DNA of 64,000 nucleotides from Dentipellis sp. KUC8613. Its lineage: Eukaryota > Basidiomycota > Agaricomycetes > Russulales > Hericiaceae. A program made the position numbers and the translations under genes. The DNA is taken from positions 209,916 to 273,915 of the forward strand of contig NSJX01000012.1 in NCBI GenBank assembly GCA_002286715.1, read 5' to 3'. Numbering within the stretch: the first letter of the stretch is position 1; each line of letters begins with the position of its first letter. The notes under the pieces are model-generated. The model made no database searches, was not told the DNA's origin, and saw only the letters and a list, made by a program, of their open reading frames with translations. Below, piece by piece: positions 21,539 to 34,169 of the stretch.

Positions 21539-22066
21539 GACGTGTGGTATGGACAGAGACGACTCGGGAAGGACTTGAAGCCGGTGAGGTCACCTTTTGC
21601 GGACAAGCCGTTGCCGGCGGTCCGGGCAGCCCTGTGACCTCATGCACACTCGAGTTCGCTGCTGTTCAGTGTTCCCTTTCGTCGCTTAGAAAGCCCTCCT
21701 GGTACAACCCACAGGGTACTTAACATCACATGAATAACTTGCAGCGTGTCTTATCTATTCTTGGCGGCGCGGGTCAGCCTGAGATACGGCCATTTTTCCG
21801 ATAATTGTATTCGTCATAGGTGCGTGCGATGCTGCAGACGCTGTCCCTGGTTTTTGTGTCCTACTGATTCGGTGGTTGTATATCGGCCGCTCGTGTTCGG
21901 CTGGAATACGCCACCCATACATCATCTGAGGACTCAATGGCACGAGAGGGGAATTTCTTTATCATATCGGCCATCGTCTGGCGGCTGCTTTCCCTGGTTC
22001 CTCGGCGTAATGAATACCGCCCCCGGCGTCCCTTTCCGTGCCTCCATATCACGGCCCATTTTAGGA
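21539..22066. other. Divergent intergenic region between the FAS1 and aldo/keto reductase genes
   Basis: Contains the upstream regions of two divergent genes. No frame with a family signature was found. Confidence 0.4.
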
Positions 22067-22071
22067 TATAA
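22067..22071 (+). promoter_or_regulatory. TATA box of the aldo/keto reductase gene
   Basis: TATAA in the context GGATATAAGGG lies 81 bp before the ATG at 22152, a plausible core promoter position. Confidence 0.45.
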
Positions 22072-22151
22072 GGGACGGCCAGGTTCGTATTTATGGCGGT
22101 TTCGAAGACTTATTCACCCCCTACTCCTTTCGTCATCTCCGCAACTTTACC

Positions 22152-23852
22152 ATGTCTCAAGAAGTGAAATTGGAATATCAGCAGAAGGACATGCCCTTCC
22201 GCAGGCTTGGTCCTAGCGGCTTGCGTGTGCCCTTGTTCTCACTGGGCGGATGGCTGACTTTTGGAGGTACCGTAGTTGGTGATCCCGTAAAGGTGCGTTA
22301 GATCCTCGGGAAAAGAAACGAGGGCGGCGCAAGCGATGCTGAAAATTCGATTTCAATTGGCAGGAAATCGTCAAGACCGCTATCGAGAATGGAATCAACA
22401 TGTTCGACGAGGCGGAGACTTATTCCAAGGGCAAATCGGAACTGGAACTGTGAGTGCAAGTACGAACGGCTTCACGTCACCCCACCGCTAATTCCGAGGC
22501 ATTCATCTAAGTGGCCGAGTGTTAAAGGAACTTGGTGTGCGCCGCGCTGACTACATCATAACCACCAAGATCTTTTGGGGCACTCGCCCGGGGCCGAACA
22601 ACGGCGGCCTGTCTCGCAAGCAGTAGGTCATCATCCTATCGCGAGAAGTCCTCACCTGATGACACCCGTTCAGCATCATCGAAGGTGTGAAGGAGTCCCT
22701 GGAACGCCTTCAGCTGGACTATCTCGACGTTGTCTTTGCTCACCGCCCCGATCACAATGGTAGGCGGGTGGACTTCCTTTCGCTAGACCGGAAACTGACA
22801 TTATTGAGTGACGGCATTGTTTAGTCCCGATGGAGGAGGTCGTTCGCGCCTTCAGCTGGGTCATTGACCAGGGTCTCGTATGCTTTGCCTTCTGCGTGGC
22901 AACATGTCCGTTTTCTGAAGCCGTGCTCACAGGCGTATTACTGGGCAACCTCCGAATGGACCGCCCGGGAAATCGAAGAAGCGAACCGTAAGCATTGTTT
23001 CCCAACAGCACCAAGTTATTGACCAACGCCACCTGATCTCAGATATCGCTCACAAACACGGATGGCATGCACCCATTGCCGAGCAGTGCGAGCACAAGTA
23101 AGGGTCTGTTCGACACCCCTGTGGCGGAAATTAACTTCATGATATCAGTCTTCTTCACCGCGAGCGCGCAGAGGCCGAATACGCGTAGGTGCCACACACT
23201 AGCACCATGCGAATATCTGACCGACGACTTTCCCCCTAGTCCCTTGTACAAGAAATACGATCTCGGCACCACTGTCTTCTCTGGCTTGGCCAGGGGACTG
23301 CTCACCGGCAAGGTCAGCCCCCAAAAGTTGCTCATTTTCCCACCCTGACGATCGTCCCACAGTACAACGACGGTATCCCCGAAGGCTCACGGTTCGACAC
23401 GAACAAGGACTTCTTCAAGGAGCGAATCGCCTTCCTGCAGTCGGAAGACGGCAAGAAGCAAATTGAAATCATCAAGAAGTTGACTCACTTCGCCGAGACT
23501 GGTTCGTTTCGCCGCTGCTTATGATGCTCGGATTCTCACTGCTCAAAACTACAGAACTGGACTGCAAGATCGGGCATCTGGCGCTAGCTTGGGTAGCGAA
23601 GAATCCGAACACGAGCACAGTCATCCTTGGAGCTACCAGCCCTGAGCAGATCCTGGACAACTTGAAGGCGTTGGAGGTGATCCCCAAGTTGACGCCAGAA
23701 ATCCTGAAGAAGATCGACCACATCGTCGCCAACAAGCCTTCTGGCCGAGTACGTTCACATATCCCAGAATACGGATGTACACTGAACATCTTCTCTAGCC
23801 AACATATGGTAGGCCTGCATTGGATGCGTATGGGAGACTGCCGGTCGCCTGA
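22152..23852 (+). CDS. Aldo/keto reductase, voltage-gated K+ channel beta-subunit type
   Basis: About ten exons encode roughly 340 residues. The N-terminus reads [20 protein letters not shown], followed by [17 protein letters not shown] with the catalytic Asp and Tyr, [11 protein letters not shown] with the catalytic Lys, and [10 protein letters not shown] with the His. This completes the AKR tetrad. Later exons contain [15 protein letters not shown], then [20 protein letters not shown], and the cofactor-binding end [20 protein letters not shown]. The final exon reads [17 protein letters not shown]. The [13 protein letters not shown] loop and the WATSEW block match the AKR6 group (Shaker beta subunits and fungal homologues), which are NADPH-dependent aldehyde or ketone reductases. 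Whether this one touches a channel is unknown. A TATA box sits 81 bp upstream. Confidence 0.88.
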
Positions 23853-24119
23853 GACTTGATCGATGATGGAGGTCGCATCTGTAATTATTGAAGTTGCAGT
23901 CATTTTTGTGTAGTATTATTGAAAGACTAGATGATCGCAAGCAAAGCTTTGCGTATCTAGTCATTCTGCGGGATTTTTTTTTCAGACGAGCAAAAACGTC
24001 TTCAGCCAATCTCTAATTTTGCGCGCAATGCTTGCTTCGACCAGTGCCCAAGCACCAGGCACCGACCGCACACAAACGATCGCATATCTCGCCAACTCGA
24101 CCATAGTGACTATCTGTTC

Positions 24120-27100
24120 TTATAGATCGTCACTTCCAACATACTCGACAGAAATGACGGACGAATCTCCATCCTCATCCTCCCTACGATCGATCCCGTC
24201 AAGCTCTGCTACCAAATTGCGTATGAATGTCATATCCTCAAAGGTACTTTCGGCGTCCTTGCGCTCGTAAAACCACCGGCATTCGAGCGATTGACACTGA
24301 ATGGGCTCGCCAGGCGGAAGACCTGTGCAAGAGACGCAGACCTCGTGCGCAGACTGCAGACGACGCTCTTGAACACGTATGCGGGAAAGGAGGTTGGCGG
24401 CCGTCTCTTGCGGCATGGATCGACAATCCGTACATATTCCTGTCAGGCCGTGGTTCAATAAGTCAACAGATTTTCCAGGTACCAGCCCTGCAGCTTACCC
24501 TGGGACGTAGCTGCACCGCAGGAAATGCACTGAAAGCTGGAAAAGTGCATGTCAATGTTCGATGCTAGCCGCGCATCTGCCTTCAGTACAGATTTTTGAG
24601 GCGACATTTGGATCGTTTCTTGGGGATTGACGCGCAGCCTCCTGGGCATGTCCTCGAACCAAGCTCGAACGTCTGCCCCCACAAGATTGAATATACGTTC
24701 CAAGGGAGGGATCAGCACGCGGCTGATGTAGTAGGTACCGTCCAACCGTTTCTCCCTGGCGTTGTCCACCTTTCAATTGCGGGTACAGTAAGAGGACATG
24801 TCTACATACCGGCTTTCGATCAGCTCTTCTGGCCGGACAGCGCGGTCTACCAGTCTCGTATTTGGTTCCCCCCGCGTGATGACGTATGGTACGCGATCTC
24901 CATACTGTGGTTCGTCATTCGGGTCGAGCGCGGCTCTCCGGGCTGCAACAGTGACGCCTGGCGGAGGCGGAACTTTATCACTATGGACGCGGTGAGATTG
25001 TTTAAAATTCTGTACGGAACTCGCCACCTACCTGTATGTTCCCAGCTTGACTTCTCGTGCGAATATGAAGTCTTGGACACATATTCTGTTTTCCAAAATA
25101 TCCCCCCAATAACGACAGCAGTACTCTTTGATTGCGCTCAAATCCTGCGTATTGAACAGAATCCTAGTCAAGAAGTTAGGTTCATGCCAATCGTGCGGTT
25201 TCGTGGACGACTAACCTCAGGGCGTTCTCCGTCATTTTCTGCTGGGCCGGGACGCCGTCCCTCCGGATAGTTTCAATCCCTTTCGCGTCAAACACAGGCT
25301 CTGTATCGTCCGGATGTTCGAACTTGAATCCGACATATCGCTTCTTGGCCATGAAGACGCAGGGAAGATAAACCTGGAGAACCGATGTTATCGAACATTT
25401 GCCACTTTGCACGGACAAGCTTACCTTTTCAAACTTCAGCTTTACTGGCGCAGGGTTCATTAAGGTGATGGCCTCGGCGATATCATGTCCAATTCGAAAT
25501 GCTTGTTGTTTAGTCTTCCCGGGAAGATATATAAACAGCGAGTCCGTGTCTCCGTAAACAACTTGAGCGCCCCATTTCCCCGCAGTCTCAATATATTTGA
25601 TAGCCTGCTCATCTGCGTCAGTGCAAAAGCGAGAGATCGGTGCGCAGGCCATACCTTTTCCAGTGTTTCCCTTCCACTCTGAACGATGCTATCGGCAATC
25701 TCCACTGCTGGCATTCTTCCCGAAAATGTCGCACTGGTGTAGCCATAAGTGACGTTGGCGATGTATTTGAGGCCCAATTGACGTGCATTCAAAACACGCT
25801 GAAGGGTCTGATTGCGCTTGAAATATAGTTCTCATCAGAAGGGACTGAGAACCCACCTCGTTCCCTTTGGCGCCTTTCATGGCTTGTTTGACCATGACCC
25901 TCGTTTCCAGCAGTTCTTTGAGCATACGGCCTAGCAAGCCTTTTCGTACTTCTTGTTTCAAGTAGACAATGCCATTCGGAGCGACTTGAAATGCAGATGT
26001 CAGAATCCAGACAGCTGAAAGGAACAGGAAAGCACCTACTTCGAATCTGATCTTGTAATGTAGATATTAATCCTTCTGGTAGTTGAAGATCACTGACCCC
26101 GAGCTTGTTTTGACCTTTGAAGGGAATGACGCGACCAAGGCAGGTAGAATAGCAATAATTATATGCAATCATTAATGAAGGGTATAAGGATTGGAAGTCG
26201 AGGACGACCACAGGGCCATTATAAAATGCTGAACGGGGCTCCATAATCAAAGGCATACACTCTGCCGCATTTTGTTTGCCAACCTACACATAAATGAGTG
26301 GTGTGATCTCATATCGAACGAGAGTAACGACTTACGTCGTCCTTGCTAGGTGATAGCAACACGAAGCTTTCAGGCTTAGCAATCCGAAACATGAAGGACT
26401 CGACCTTGAACTGAGACCCTCTGCTGATGACGGAGGAAAAATCCACGCCGAAGACTCGGGCAAACTCTCTGCATAAGGATGAGCGCATGCGGCAGTACGT
26501 AACGAAACGGATGCTTACGCAGTCTTTGTGATCGTCTCCGCGGCGTCAAGCATGTGCAATACCGTCGAAGTACGCTCTAACAAGTGGCGCAATAACATTC
26601 CTTTACGGTACGGGACCTCGCTTTGATACCAGCTCGTCAGCGTTAATGGAGAATATTTTGGTATTCTGAGGATGACCCAGATACAGTCAGATGAGGACGT
26701 CGATACTATAGGGCTACGTACCGTCGGCGAAGAAGATTGAAGGCAGTATTCTCAAAAGTGTACAAAGACAGGCTGAGCTCCACGCGCATGATACGCCATA
26801 CGTTGAGGACGTGTCGTCCAGCGACACGAAACGTCGATGATGTTCGCCCATCCCATTCACTGGGGTTTCCGCGTAGTACTTGAGGTGCACGGGATATTTC
26901 GTCACCGATGTCCAAACCTATTCGTATGTGTCAACTCATGACGAAAGTGTGATTGAACAGGGCACGAACCGATATGGCGACCACGAGCACTGAGATACCC
27001 CCATGACATACTTTGGATCTCCCAGCCGACAACAATGTCGGGATCCATGTCTAGGACCTTGTCAATCAAGCCATTTATAAGTTCTACTTCATTCTTGACA

Positions 27101-30100
27101 ACGTCTAGCGGGCAATCGCGAGGTATGGCTACACGGGATAGGTCGCCGTTCGTAGTAATGACGCCAGATTGGTGGTGCGTTTTCGCATCTCGCAGGTTGT
27201 GGGAAGTCTGAAACGAATATATCAAGATAGCAATTTCGTCGACGTTGGGGTCGGGCTGTAATGTCCCTCGAGAAGGTGCTGTGAATAAATCAACATTTAT
27301 AATCTGCAGTATCGCATGACGACGTACCAAAAACTTCGAGCGAAAGGATAGTCATGTCCTGCCTTTTTCTCTGTGAGATGTCGGATGCTGGAGGCTTGAC
27401 AGCGATTTGCACTGAAGGATGACTTGTCTGGCCGTATATATGAGCAATCGCAGAAAACGCCCGCTTGAATAAACGAAACTCGCCTGGAGGCACGCGGAGA
27501 GCTGCTCGGAAGACAGCCACTTGTATATCTGCCGTTTGGAAGGTGGCGAAACAGAATATTCCCAACCACCAACACCAACAGACTCGCAAACCCCGAATGA
27601 AAACCGATCAACGGCAAACCCGTCCTCCATCCCAAAATTATGTTCCCATTCATCCAGGGTATCCGGATCCTTATGTCCCCTGAGATCATAGACGAGCCCG
27701 GCATATTCTCGTAAATATGCTGGTGCGTCTGCGACTTTAGAGTAATATGGGTCTTGATAGATCGCAGACGGCAGGCCATGAGCTTCAAGAGCTGAAGTCA
27801 AGTTTCCAGGTAGAGGTGGGGGAAACTTGTAAACGAATATATTCCCAGCTGGCCTCTTAGCCAAAGATGATGCCAGACGATGCCATTGGGTGCTTGCAGT
27901 GCGGCGAACCTGCGTTAGCTGAGCGGCGTTGCTGTCATCGGTGGGGGATACTGCGAATCGAACCACCAGGTCAGTGCCTATTCGACGTCTCTTGTTCGAT
28001 CGGGTCGTCTCCTGTCTTGCCTGTCCTGGCTGTCGCCTTGGGGTTCCAGACCCATCGTCATGAAAGATGCTGGAATTATCTAGGTAATCTGCATTCTGAT
28101 CTTCATCCTCAAAGAACGAAATGTTGCCTGCTGCTGATACTTCGCTGTCCAGTGTCACAGTGGGCTTCTTAATTTCATTTTTAGGCCTGCATTTGCGCAT
28201 AATAAAGTAAGCAAGGTGACGAGTAGAGGGTGCGACAATACAGACCTGGCAGCTTCTAAAGCTCTCCACAGGGCGTGGTGCTCTTTACGCATGACTTGAC
28301 GTCTGATGGGGAAGGGGAAGGAAAAAGAGTCAATAGGATCCACGTTATTCTCAACCCGCACTCACTGCTGTCCTGAAATGGATCGCGCCAGAGGGGTCTT
28401 GTAACGGCTGGAATTGCGAGTGAGACTTTAACGTGCGTCAATCTTTGCTTTAGTTCGCTGGGCAGACCCGTGATGACTGATGTCTATACCTAAGTGGGGT
28501 CTCTAACCAATCAGGCTGACTCGCCTCAGTCCCATGTTCAGTACGAGGTGGAGAGCTACGGTGGCTTGCTAGAAAAGACAATCACACACCGATCCGATGT
28601 ATCAGGCGGCGTTCTTACCGGCAGACTTGGGAAGGGTCCTATTTGCTGACGGCGTGGTTGGACTGTGTCGGTATCAGATCATGTTCTGAATGGCAAACAG
28701 ACTACATACCTTTCAGGATCTTCGTCTACAGCCGGGGCGCAAACCTCATCTTGCTCGGAGTCTAGTTCTTCTGCAAGGACGTCGTCGGGGAGTTCTGGAT
28801 CGTTGTCTCTTTGATCATCAATGTGGGTCTCTAACTCGGCTTCTTCGTGTTCAATGAGATCCGACAATTCTTGACTCGACAGGAGCGACTCATCAACAAC
28901 AACGTCTTGCGTATCGGGATTGGCTGGGGTGGCAGACCTTCTATCGGCGCCGGATGGATGACTTGACGATACTTGTTGGTAAGGATTGATTTCTCCCTCT
29001 CCGACGCGTTCCTGTCCGCCGGGTTTCCAGGACTTGAATTCGTCCTCCCAGAGCGCCTCAACGCTCTCAAACGTTGTCATGACCCATTTCTGCCAAGGCT
29101 TTCCCTCATCTAGATGTGCATCCGTCCGCTTCGTCTCCGTCCGTTTCTTCAACTCATCCCACCATCTTGTTTCTGCTACCCATTGCCAATCGCGATTTCG
29201 AGACCTATCGCTCGGATCAATGGGCATTTCAGGGGACGGTTCCAACCCGAGCTCCAGTCGCCGTCGTCGTTCATCATCCCAGAGCTCGCGCACACCGAGA
29301 ACGAGGGGTTCAGTCGCGTCCCCTTGTGCTGATTTCGATGGAAGATATTGGATGTCTCGCGCGGAGAGCATATAACGGTTGAGAATTTGAGCGGCGATAG
29401 CGTCGACTTCCAGCGACATTCTAGACTGGCGAAAGCATGGAGAGGATTTGAACGTACTCACGACTCTCTGCATCTCAACTGTATTGTTGATATCATCGTC
29501 TCTGTGGCAGCGGTGCCAAACTTCACCGAGGTCTATCCAACCACAGCCGTAGAGCCCGAAGTCGCACAGAAATTGTAGGATGAAACTGAGGTGACTCTCA
29601 AATACGCGGAACCGGGTGTTCATCACGGTGCCAGATCTAAGGATGGCAACAGCGCGATGGACAATTGCCGGGTCGATGATGTGGATTTTGAGAAATGGCG
29701 AATGTGACGAATGAAAGCCATAGAAGTGGAGGCCTTTGACCAAGACAACAGCACGAATGAACTGCGACTTCGTGGAATGGGGATCCCTCTTCATAGACAC
29801 AGCGATAGCATGATTGAGCGAGTTCGTAATATGCGCGATATACCGCTTTACTGTCGTAGCCTATGAGAGCGTGTTGTTCTGAGGGGTCAATCGAACTCAC
29901 CGCTATCCGGACTCATTCGACCACCATATTCAACATAAAGATAAGGATACACTTGATGTACATGAAGGCAACAATTCCTCCCAACAGAGGATTCTCCAAA
30001 AATGCGGATTACCGGGGCCAGCGGGAAGGGGCTGTTGTCGAGTTGAGTCACTTGACTAACAGCATGGTCGATTTGAGCTATTCGCACTCGAAGCTTTGGT

Positions 30101-30114
30101 CTGCCCGGGTCCAT
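24120..30114 (-). CDS. REV3: DNA polymerase zeta catalytic subunit Rev3
   Basis: A 6 kb minus-strand gene with many introns. The N-terminus (ATG 30114) reads VRIAQIDHAVSQ, SPFPLAPVIRIFG and CLHVHQVYPYLYVEY. After a 40 bp intron it continues with KRYIAHITNSLNHAI, the Rev3-specific N-terminal block. The polymerase core has motif A as LDFQSLYPSLMIAYNYCYST, motif B as LGLKYIANVTYG, and motif C as YGDTDSLF. The exonuclease-like domain contains DPDIVVGWEIQS. The C-terminus has two Cys clusters, including CISCG and then CTDCR...CVSCTG...CQSLEC. The second cluster would hold the 4Fe-4S cluster and bind accessory subunits. Rev3 extends mismatched termini during translesion synthesis and drives most damage-induced mutation. 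All catalytic aspartates are present, so it looks functional. SurE-like gene 30367 starts divergently 252 bp away. Confidence 0.93.
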
Positions 30115-30366
30115 ATTAACACAGTATTAGAGTATGTCAGGTGAACGTCATTGTTAGACGTTAGATGATCAGGGCCAGACAGGACAGTGGTTGAGACAGT
30201 ACTGAAGCCTGTACAGCGGTGACTTGATGTGGACGGAAGGAAGTAAAGATGTCAACAAACATGAACAAATAGCGATCGCAGGCAAGTCCAATTTCAGTTT
30301 TACTTACTGGTGGAACGAATTGACGACTGCAGCGTAGTAAATTCTTAACTTGGGTTCATATCTCTA

Positions 30367-31800
30367 ATGCCATCTGATGCACTTCGAGTACTTCTGACGG
30401 TGCGCAAGACAATCTGCTGTTTATACGGTCTCTTACTGGCGATGCTTCGCACAGAACGATGATGGACCTCCAGGCCCAGATTCCCCGTACATCTATGGAC
30501 TATATAAGCATCTTGTTAATGTCCTTGGTGAATATATTATTCGCATCATGGAAGACTTACCAGTAAACGTCACTCCGTACAGGCTGGGATGTCAAGGTTG
30601 TGATACCCAGTACACAAAAGTCGTGGATCGGTCAGCACAGACTTTATCACGACCTCCATTGACATTCTTAAACCCAACGTTTCTCTGCGATGCAGGAAAG
30701 GCATATCACATCAAAGACACTATTAGGGGCAAATACTACTACCCCCGCGACCCAGGTCGGCACCGCTGTTTGTCGGTTATCGTTTGATCCTAATAATCGG
30801 GTTAGATGGGCTGGGAGAGATTACAGAAGCGTCACGACCTCTCAAAGAGGGTGAAATTGCGGAATGGATCCTCCTCGACGGCGCAAGTCTACATGCCTTG
30901 TCATAGGGGCCGCATGATTGACCAATCAATTTTAGACGCCGGCTACTTGCACTAACGTAGCTCTGCATAATCTATATCCTGGACAAATAGACCTTGTGGT
31001 ACGTGCACTTGAATGATCCACCGAAGACGACCCATTAATCCACATCTTCTAGTTGTCCGGTCCCAATTTGGGGCGCAACACCTCTGGTGCGTCACTTACT
31101 TACAGGTGACATGAACTCTCGTTGCGATTCTAATGGCTTGTCTGTTACTCGCTTCCTAGCTGCCTTCGCCCTCTCATCTGGCACAATCGGCGCTGCTTTA
31201 TCCTCTGCCCTTTCCGGGACACGGTCGATAGCTTTGTCATACGGGACCGTCGTCCGTCCTACACCGATCGCTTGGTTTGAACCTGCCCATACTCTTTCAT
31301 TGCGCATCATCAGATACCTTTGGGACAACTGGGGGAAGGACGAGGGAGGCTTGCGCAACAGCGAAGTGGATCTGTATAATGTCAACATTCCCATGATCGC
31401 AGGCCTACTTGACGATGAGGGCCTCAAGATTTGTTGGACAACGATCTGGCGAAACGCTTACGGTCGTCTCTTCGAGGCCCTCCCCGACACGCAGACGGCG
31501 ACTTTGACGAAGGAAGTCCCGGACGCAGGCCCAGACGCGCTGAACGCACCCACGAGTACCGGTACAGCTGTTGCATCAGCGCGACCAGGAAGTCTCGTCT
31601 TCAAGTTCTCCCCAGAGATGAAGGGCCTAATCACTCCGGACGAGCACACACTACCCGAAGGATCTGATGGCTGGGCCATTCTCAAAGGATTCGTGAGCGT
31701 CACGCCTTTGCGCGCAAGTTACGCCGAGCCTCCAGTGGGGGTCAGGATAGCCGGAGAGAATGAAGGATCCGATACCATAATTTGGAAGATGAAGCTTTGA
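30367..31800 (+). CDS. SurE-family survival protein / 5'-nucleotidase-like
   Basis: Eight exons were resolved: 30367-30399, 30455-30527, 30583-30630, 30696-30755, 30806-30882, 30936-30998, 31053-31086 and 31162-31800. They read without frame breaks. The protein begins MPSDALRVLLT, then NDDGPPGPDSPYIYGLYKHL with the SurE metal-binding NDDG. It continues with GWDVKVVIPSTQKSWIGKAYHI, EIAEWILLDG, TPATCTNVALHNLYPGQIDLV and LSGPNLGRNTS, where Asn residues complete the site. FALSSGTIGAAL and GTRSIALSYG follow. SurE proteins are metal-dependent nucleotide phosphatases; the fungal relatives include the Pby1 N-terminal half, but no tubulin-tyrosine-ligase-like domain follows here. The intron after LLDG uses a GC donor. 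Substrate is not predictable. Confidence 0.9.
30883..30935 (+). other. GC-AG intron in the SurE-like gene
   Basis: The 53 bp intron begins GCAAGT and ends TTTTAG, joining GAC GGC to ACG CCG so that the conserved LLDG-TPATC reads through. No GT in the neighbourhood restores this junction. GCAAGT is the usual strong form of the minor GC-AG class. Confidence 0.85.
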
Positions 31801-31936
31801 TCTGACAAGATAGTAGAGAAGTGAATCGTTAGTATCATTGGTATCGTAGGATCATAAATCAATATCAGTGTCCTGTGCCATCTATGTGGTATGTATGTAC
31901 GTCCCAACATGGCTGGATTTCAGCCATAAATACTGC

Positions 31937-33667
31937 TTAGTATAACAACCATCCCAGTGTGCATGCCATGATGCTCATGGTCCATGCTAGATAAACGTGG
32001 CCAAGAGAGCGGGTTCCCTTGGATATGTGGCCAGTGATATCCTGTCGACGATAGACCTTGAGATTGTTAATACTCCAGGATGCGTTCTGTACTGCAATTC
32101 AGTTTCGAAATTTGAATCGCGACTATGAGGCGTACCACAAAATTGGAGGGATCCGTAATGCGATCACTGCATGTTCCAGGGCAGCCAGATGTAGCATATG
32201 AGTTACCAGCCCAATCGCCACAGAATGTTATATCTAAACAAACGTGAGCGTATACACAAGCGCGAACAACCTTGAGACATACCAAAGATGATGGAATGGT
32301 TCACGAAGTATTGGAAAGGGTTGCAGCTGTCGGGAGCCAGGGCTGCCACAGGCTCTCCCCAGTTGGCTGGATTTGGGGCGCCATTCACGATGTCTTGCGG
32401 AACGGCGACCCTATAGAACGACCCTTCGTTGACAGAGATTTAGACTTCATTGACGCAACAATTCGGGTCGGCTTGTCACTCACAGACTGCTACGCCATCC
32501 TTATCCCATTTCATCGCAAACACACCGCCACCCTGAGCGTCGAATGTAGGTCCATAGGATGCTCTACTCCACTCGGTGATCCCACAGCCCGGAAGTGTGG
32601 CGCTACCTTCACAGTTCAGACCTGGTTGATTGTTTTGTGGCTGGTGTGCCGTGAGTCATCGTACTGTCTATGAAACGAGCTCCACTCACCACAATAGTGC
32701 CTGTGAAGTTGGCTGACGGTGTTAAGGTGCAGCCTGCAAGCATATTAAGAGTCAATATATCTCAAATGTTGGTCAGACGCACCAGGTGCAGTGTGCCATG
32801 TGACTTGGTTGTGTTCGTTATCATGGACCCCTTCAATTATGTCGATTTCCCCTGTCTGAGTGACCGATGAGACAACATGTACCATCTCATCAACGGCATG
32901 GAGGACCCACAGACGGCCATACACCATCGCCAAGTGTCCAAAACGCCGGCCACACCCCTGGCAAGTATGAATATTGGGGAGCACAGAGAAGAAACTGAAC
33001 GTACCGCAACCCCACGGCGCCCTGTTGATATCCAAGATAAAAAGGCCCGTGTTGTATTGGGCGTGACTAGACACTCGAACACTGCAGATAGTAATTCAAT
33101 GCATGTCGAGTCGAACAGCGAAACGACAACATTCGCACCTTTGACGGTTCGCTCCAGCGGGCAACCATGTTGTATCATCGCCCTTCATGATGACTTTGTT
33201 ATTACCGTCCACGTATGCCAAGTTGTTTGCAAATGCAGTGACATTATTGACATATCTATTCTCATTGAAGGAGTGTCAGCGAAGGACACCATCAGTTGAA
33301 GAGATGCATACTCGACGGTTCCACTAGACGCTGGTCAGCATGGGTATGGCGTAAGAAGACGATGAACTTCTCACTGAGTAGGATCTGAATCGTTGTAGAA
33401 ACCGAATGCACTAAGCAGACAGCTTTTGAGCACCTCAGACTACGAAGGGTATCCAAAGCCCTCTTACTCAAAGAAGTTGGTGTAATCATAGGTGTCTTGT
33501 ATGATCCACAGTACATTCGAGCTATTTCCCTGCACAGTGGTATTTGTGTCTCGCTTCACGTCACGCTGGGCGGGGTTTCCGAAAAATGGCATGTTGATAT
33601 TAGGAAACGCGAAGGAGAGCGGAGTGCCCGAAGCGAGCAGGATGAATAGGAAGTCATGGGTATGCAT
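31937..33667 (-). CDS. GH16 endo-1,3(4)-beta-glucanase (MLG1-like), membrane-anchored
   Basis: Exon 1 (ATG 33667) encodes a signal peptide (MHTHDFLFILLASGTPLSFA), a short spacer and WIIQDTYDYTNFF. Splicing then gives DAFGFYNDSDPT. Further exons read QYNTGLFILDINRAPWGCG and VWPAFWTLGD, then the catalytic motif TGEIDIIEGVHDNEHNQVT. In this motif the first Glu is the GH16 nucleophile, the second the acid/base, with Asp between. Downstream exons include MKWD-type sequence, DIVNGAPNPANWGEPVA, CNPFQYFVNHSIIF, CGDWAGNSYATSGCPGTC and DPSNFV. The last exon ends in a hydrophobic segment (HVYLAWTMSIMACTLGWLLY), so the enzyme is probably tethered to the surface. The family cleaves wall or plant beta-1,3/1,4-glucans. 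One junction near WTLGD was not resolved. Confidence 0.88.
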
Positions 33668-34169
33668 CGTGAGGATCGTGAACCGGAGAAAGATGACCGT
33701 CGAAAGGACCCTTGCCAAGAGTGAGAAAGATGAACGAGAAGGTGAACATGCGAGTTCCTCGTGGAGGCAACATGAGTTATTGGAGACATTCGGAATTAGT
33801 AGTCGGAATGTGGTAAGCACCAAGAATAACAGCGGAGCAAAACAACACACGTCATCCATGCATGATCTGTTAGCACAGCGTAGTCCAATGCTGTTGCTCT
33901 ACAGCACCAGTGTGCAAGTCCAGAGGGCGTGCACGATCTATCCTGGACCTTACACTGCTCGTACAGAACTGGCTAGCGCTTATGATATGTATACCGTTTT
34001 TTCCTTCGCCACACTGAAAGCTCATCATTTTCAGACACGGCTGCTCACGGATCGTAGCGGAATGTGATCATATGGTCATAACCATAGTAGACTCGACAAC
34101 AACATGGCAGTAATGGCGGAGAAAAAGGAGACAACAGCGTTGCATGATAATAAAAGCACAATACAACGA

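Noticed and set aside
24019..29900. Several + strand frames of 80-224 codons under REV3
   Set aside because: They are shadows of the minus-strand polymerase gene.
33492..34067. 191-codon + strand frame
   Set aside because: It overlaps the signal-peptide exon of the GH16 gene in antisense and has no domain.
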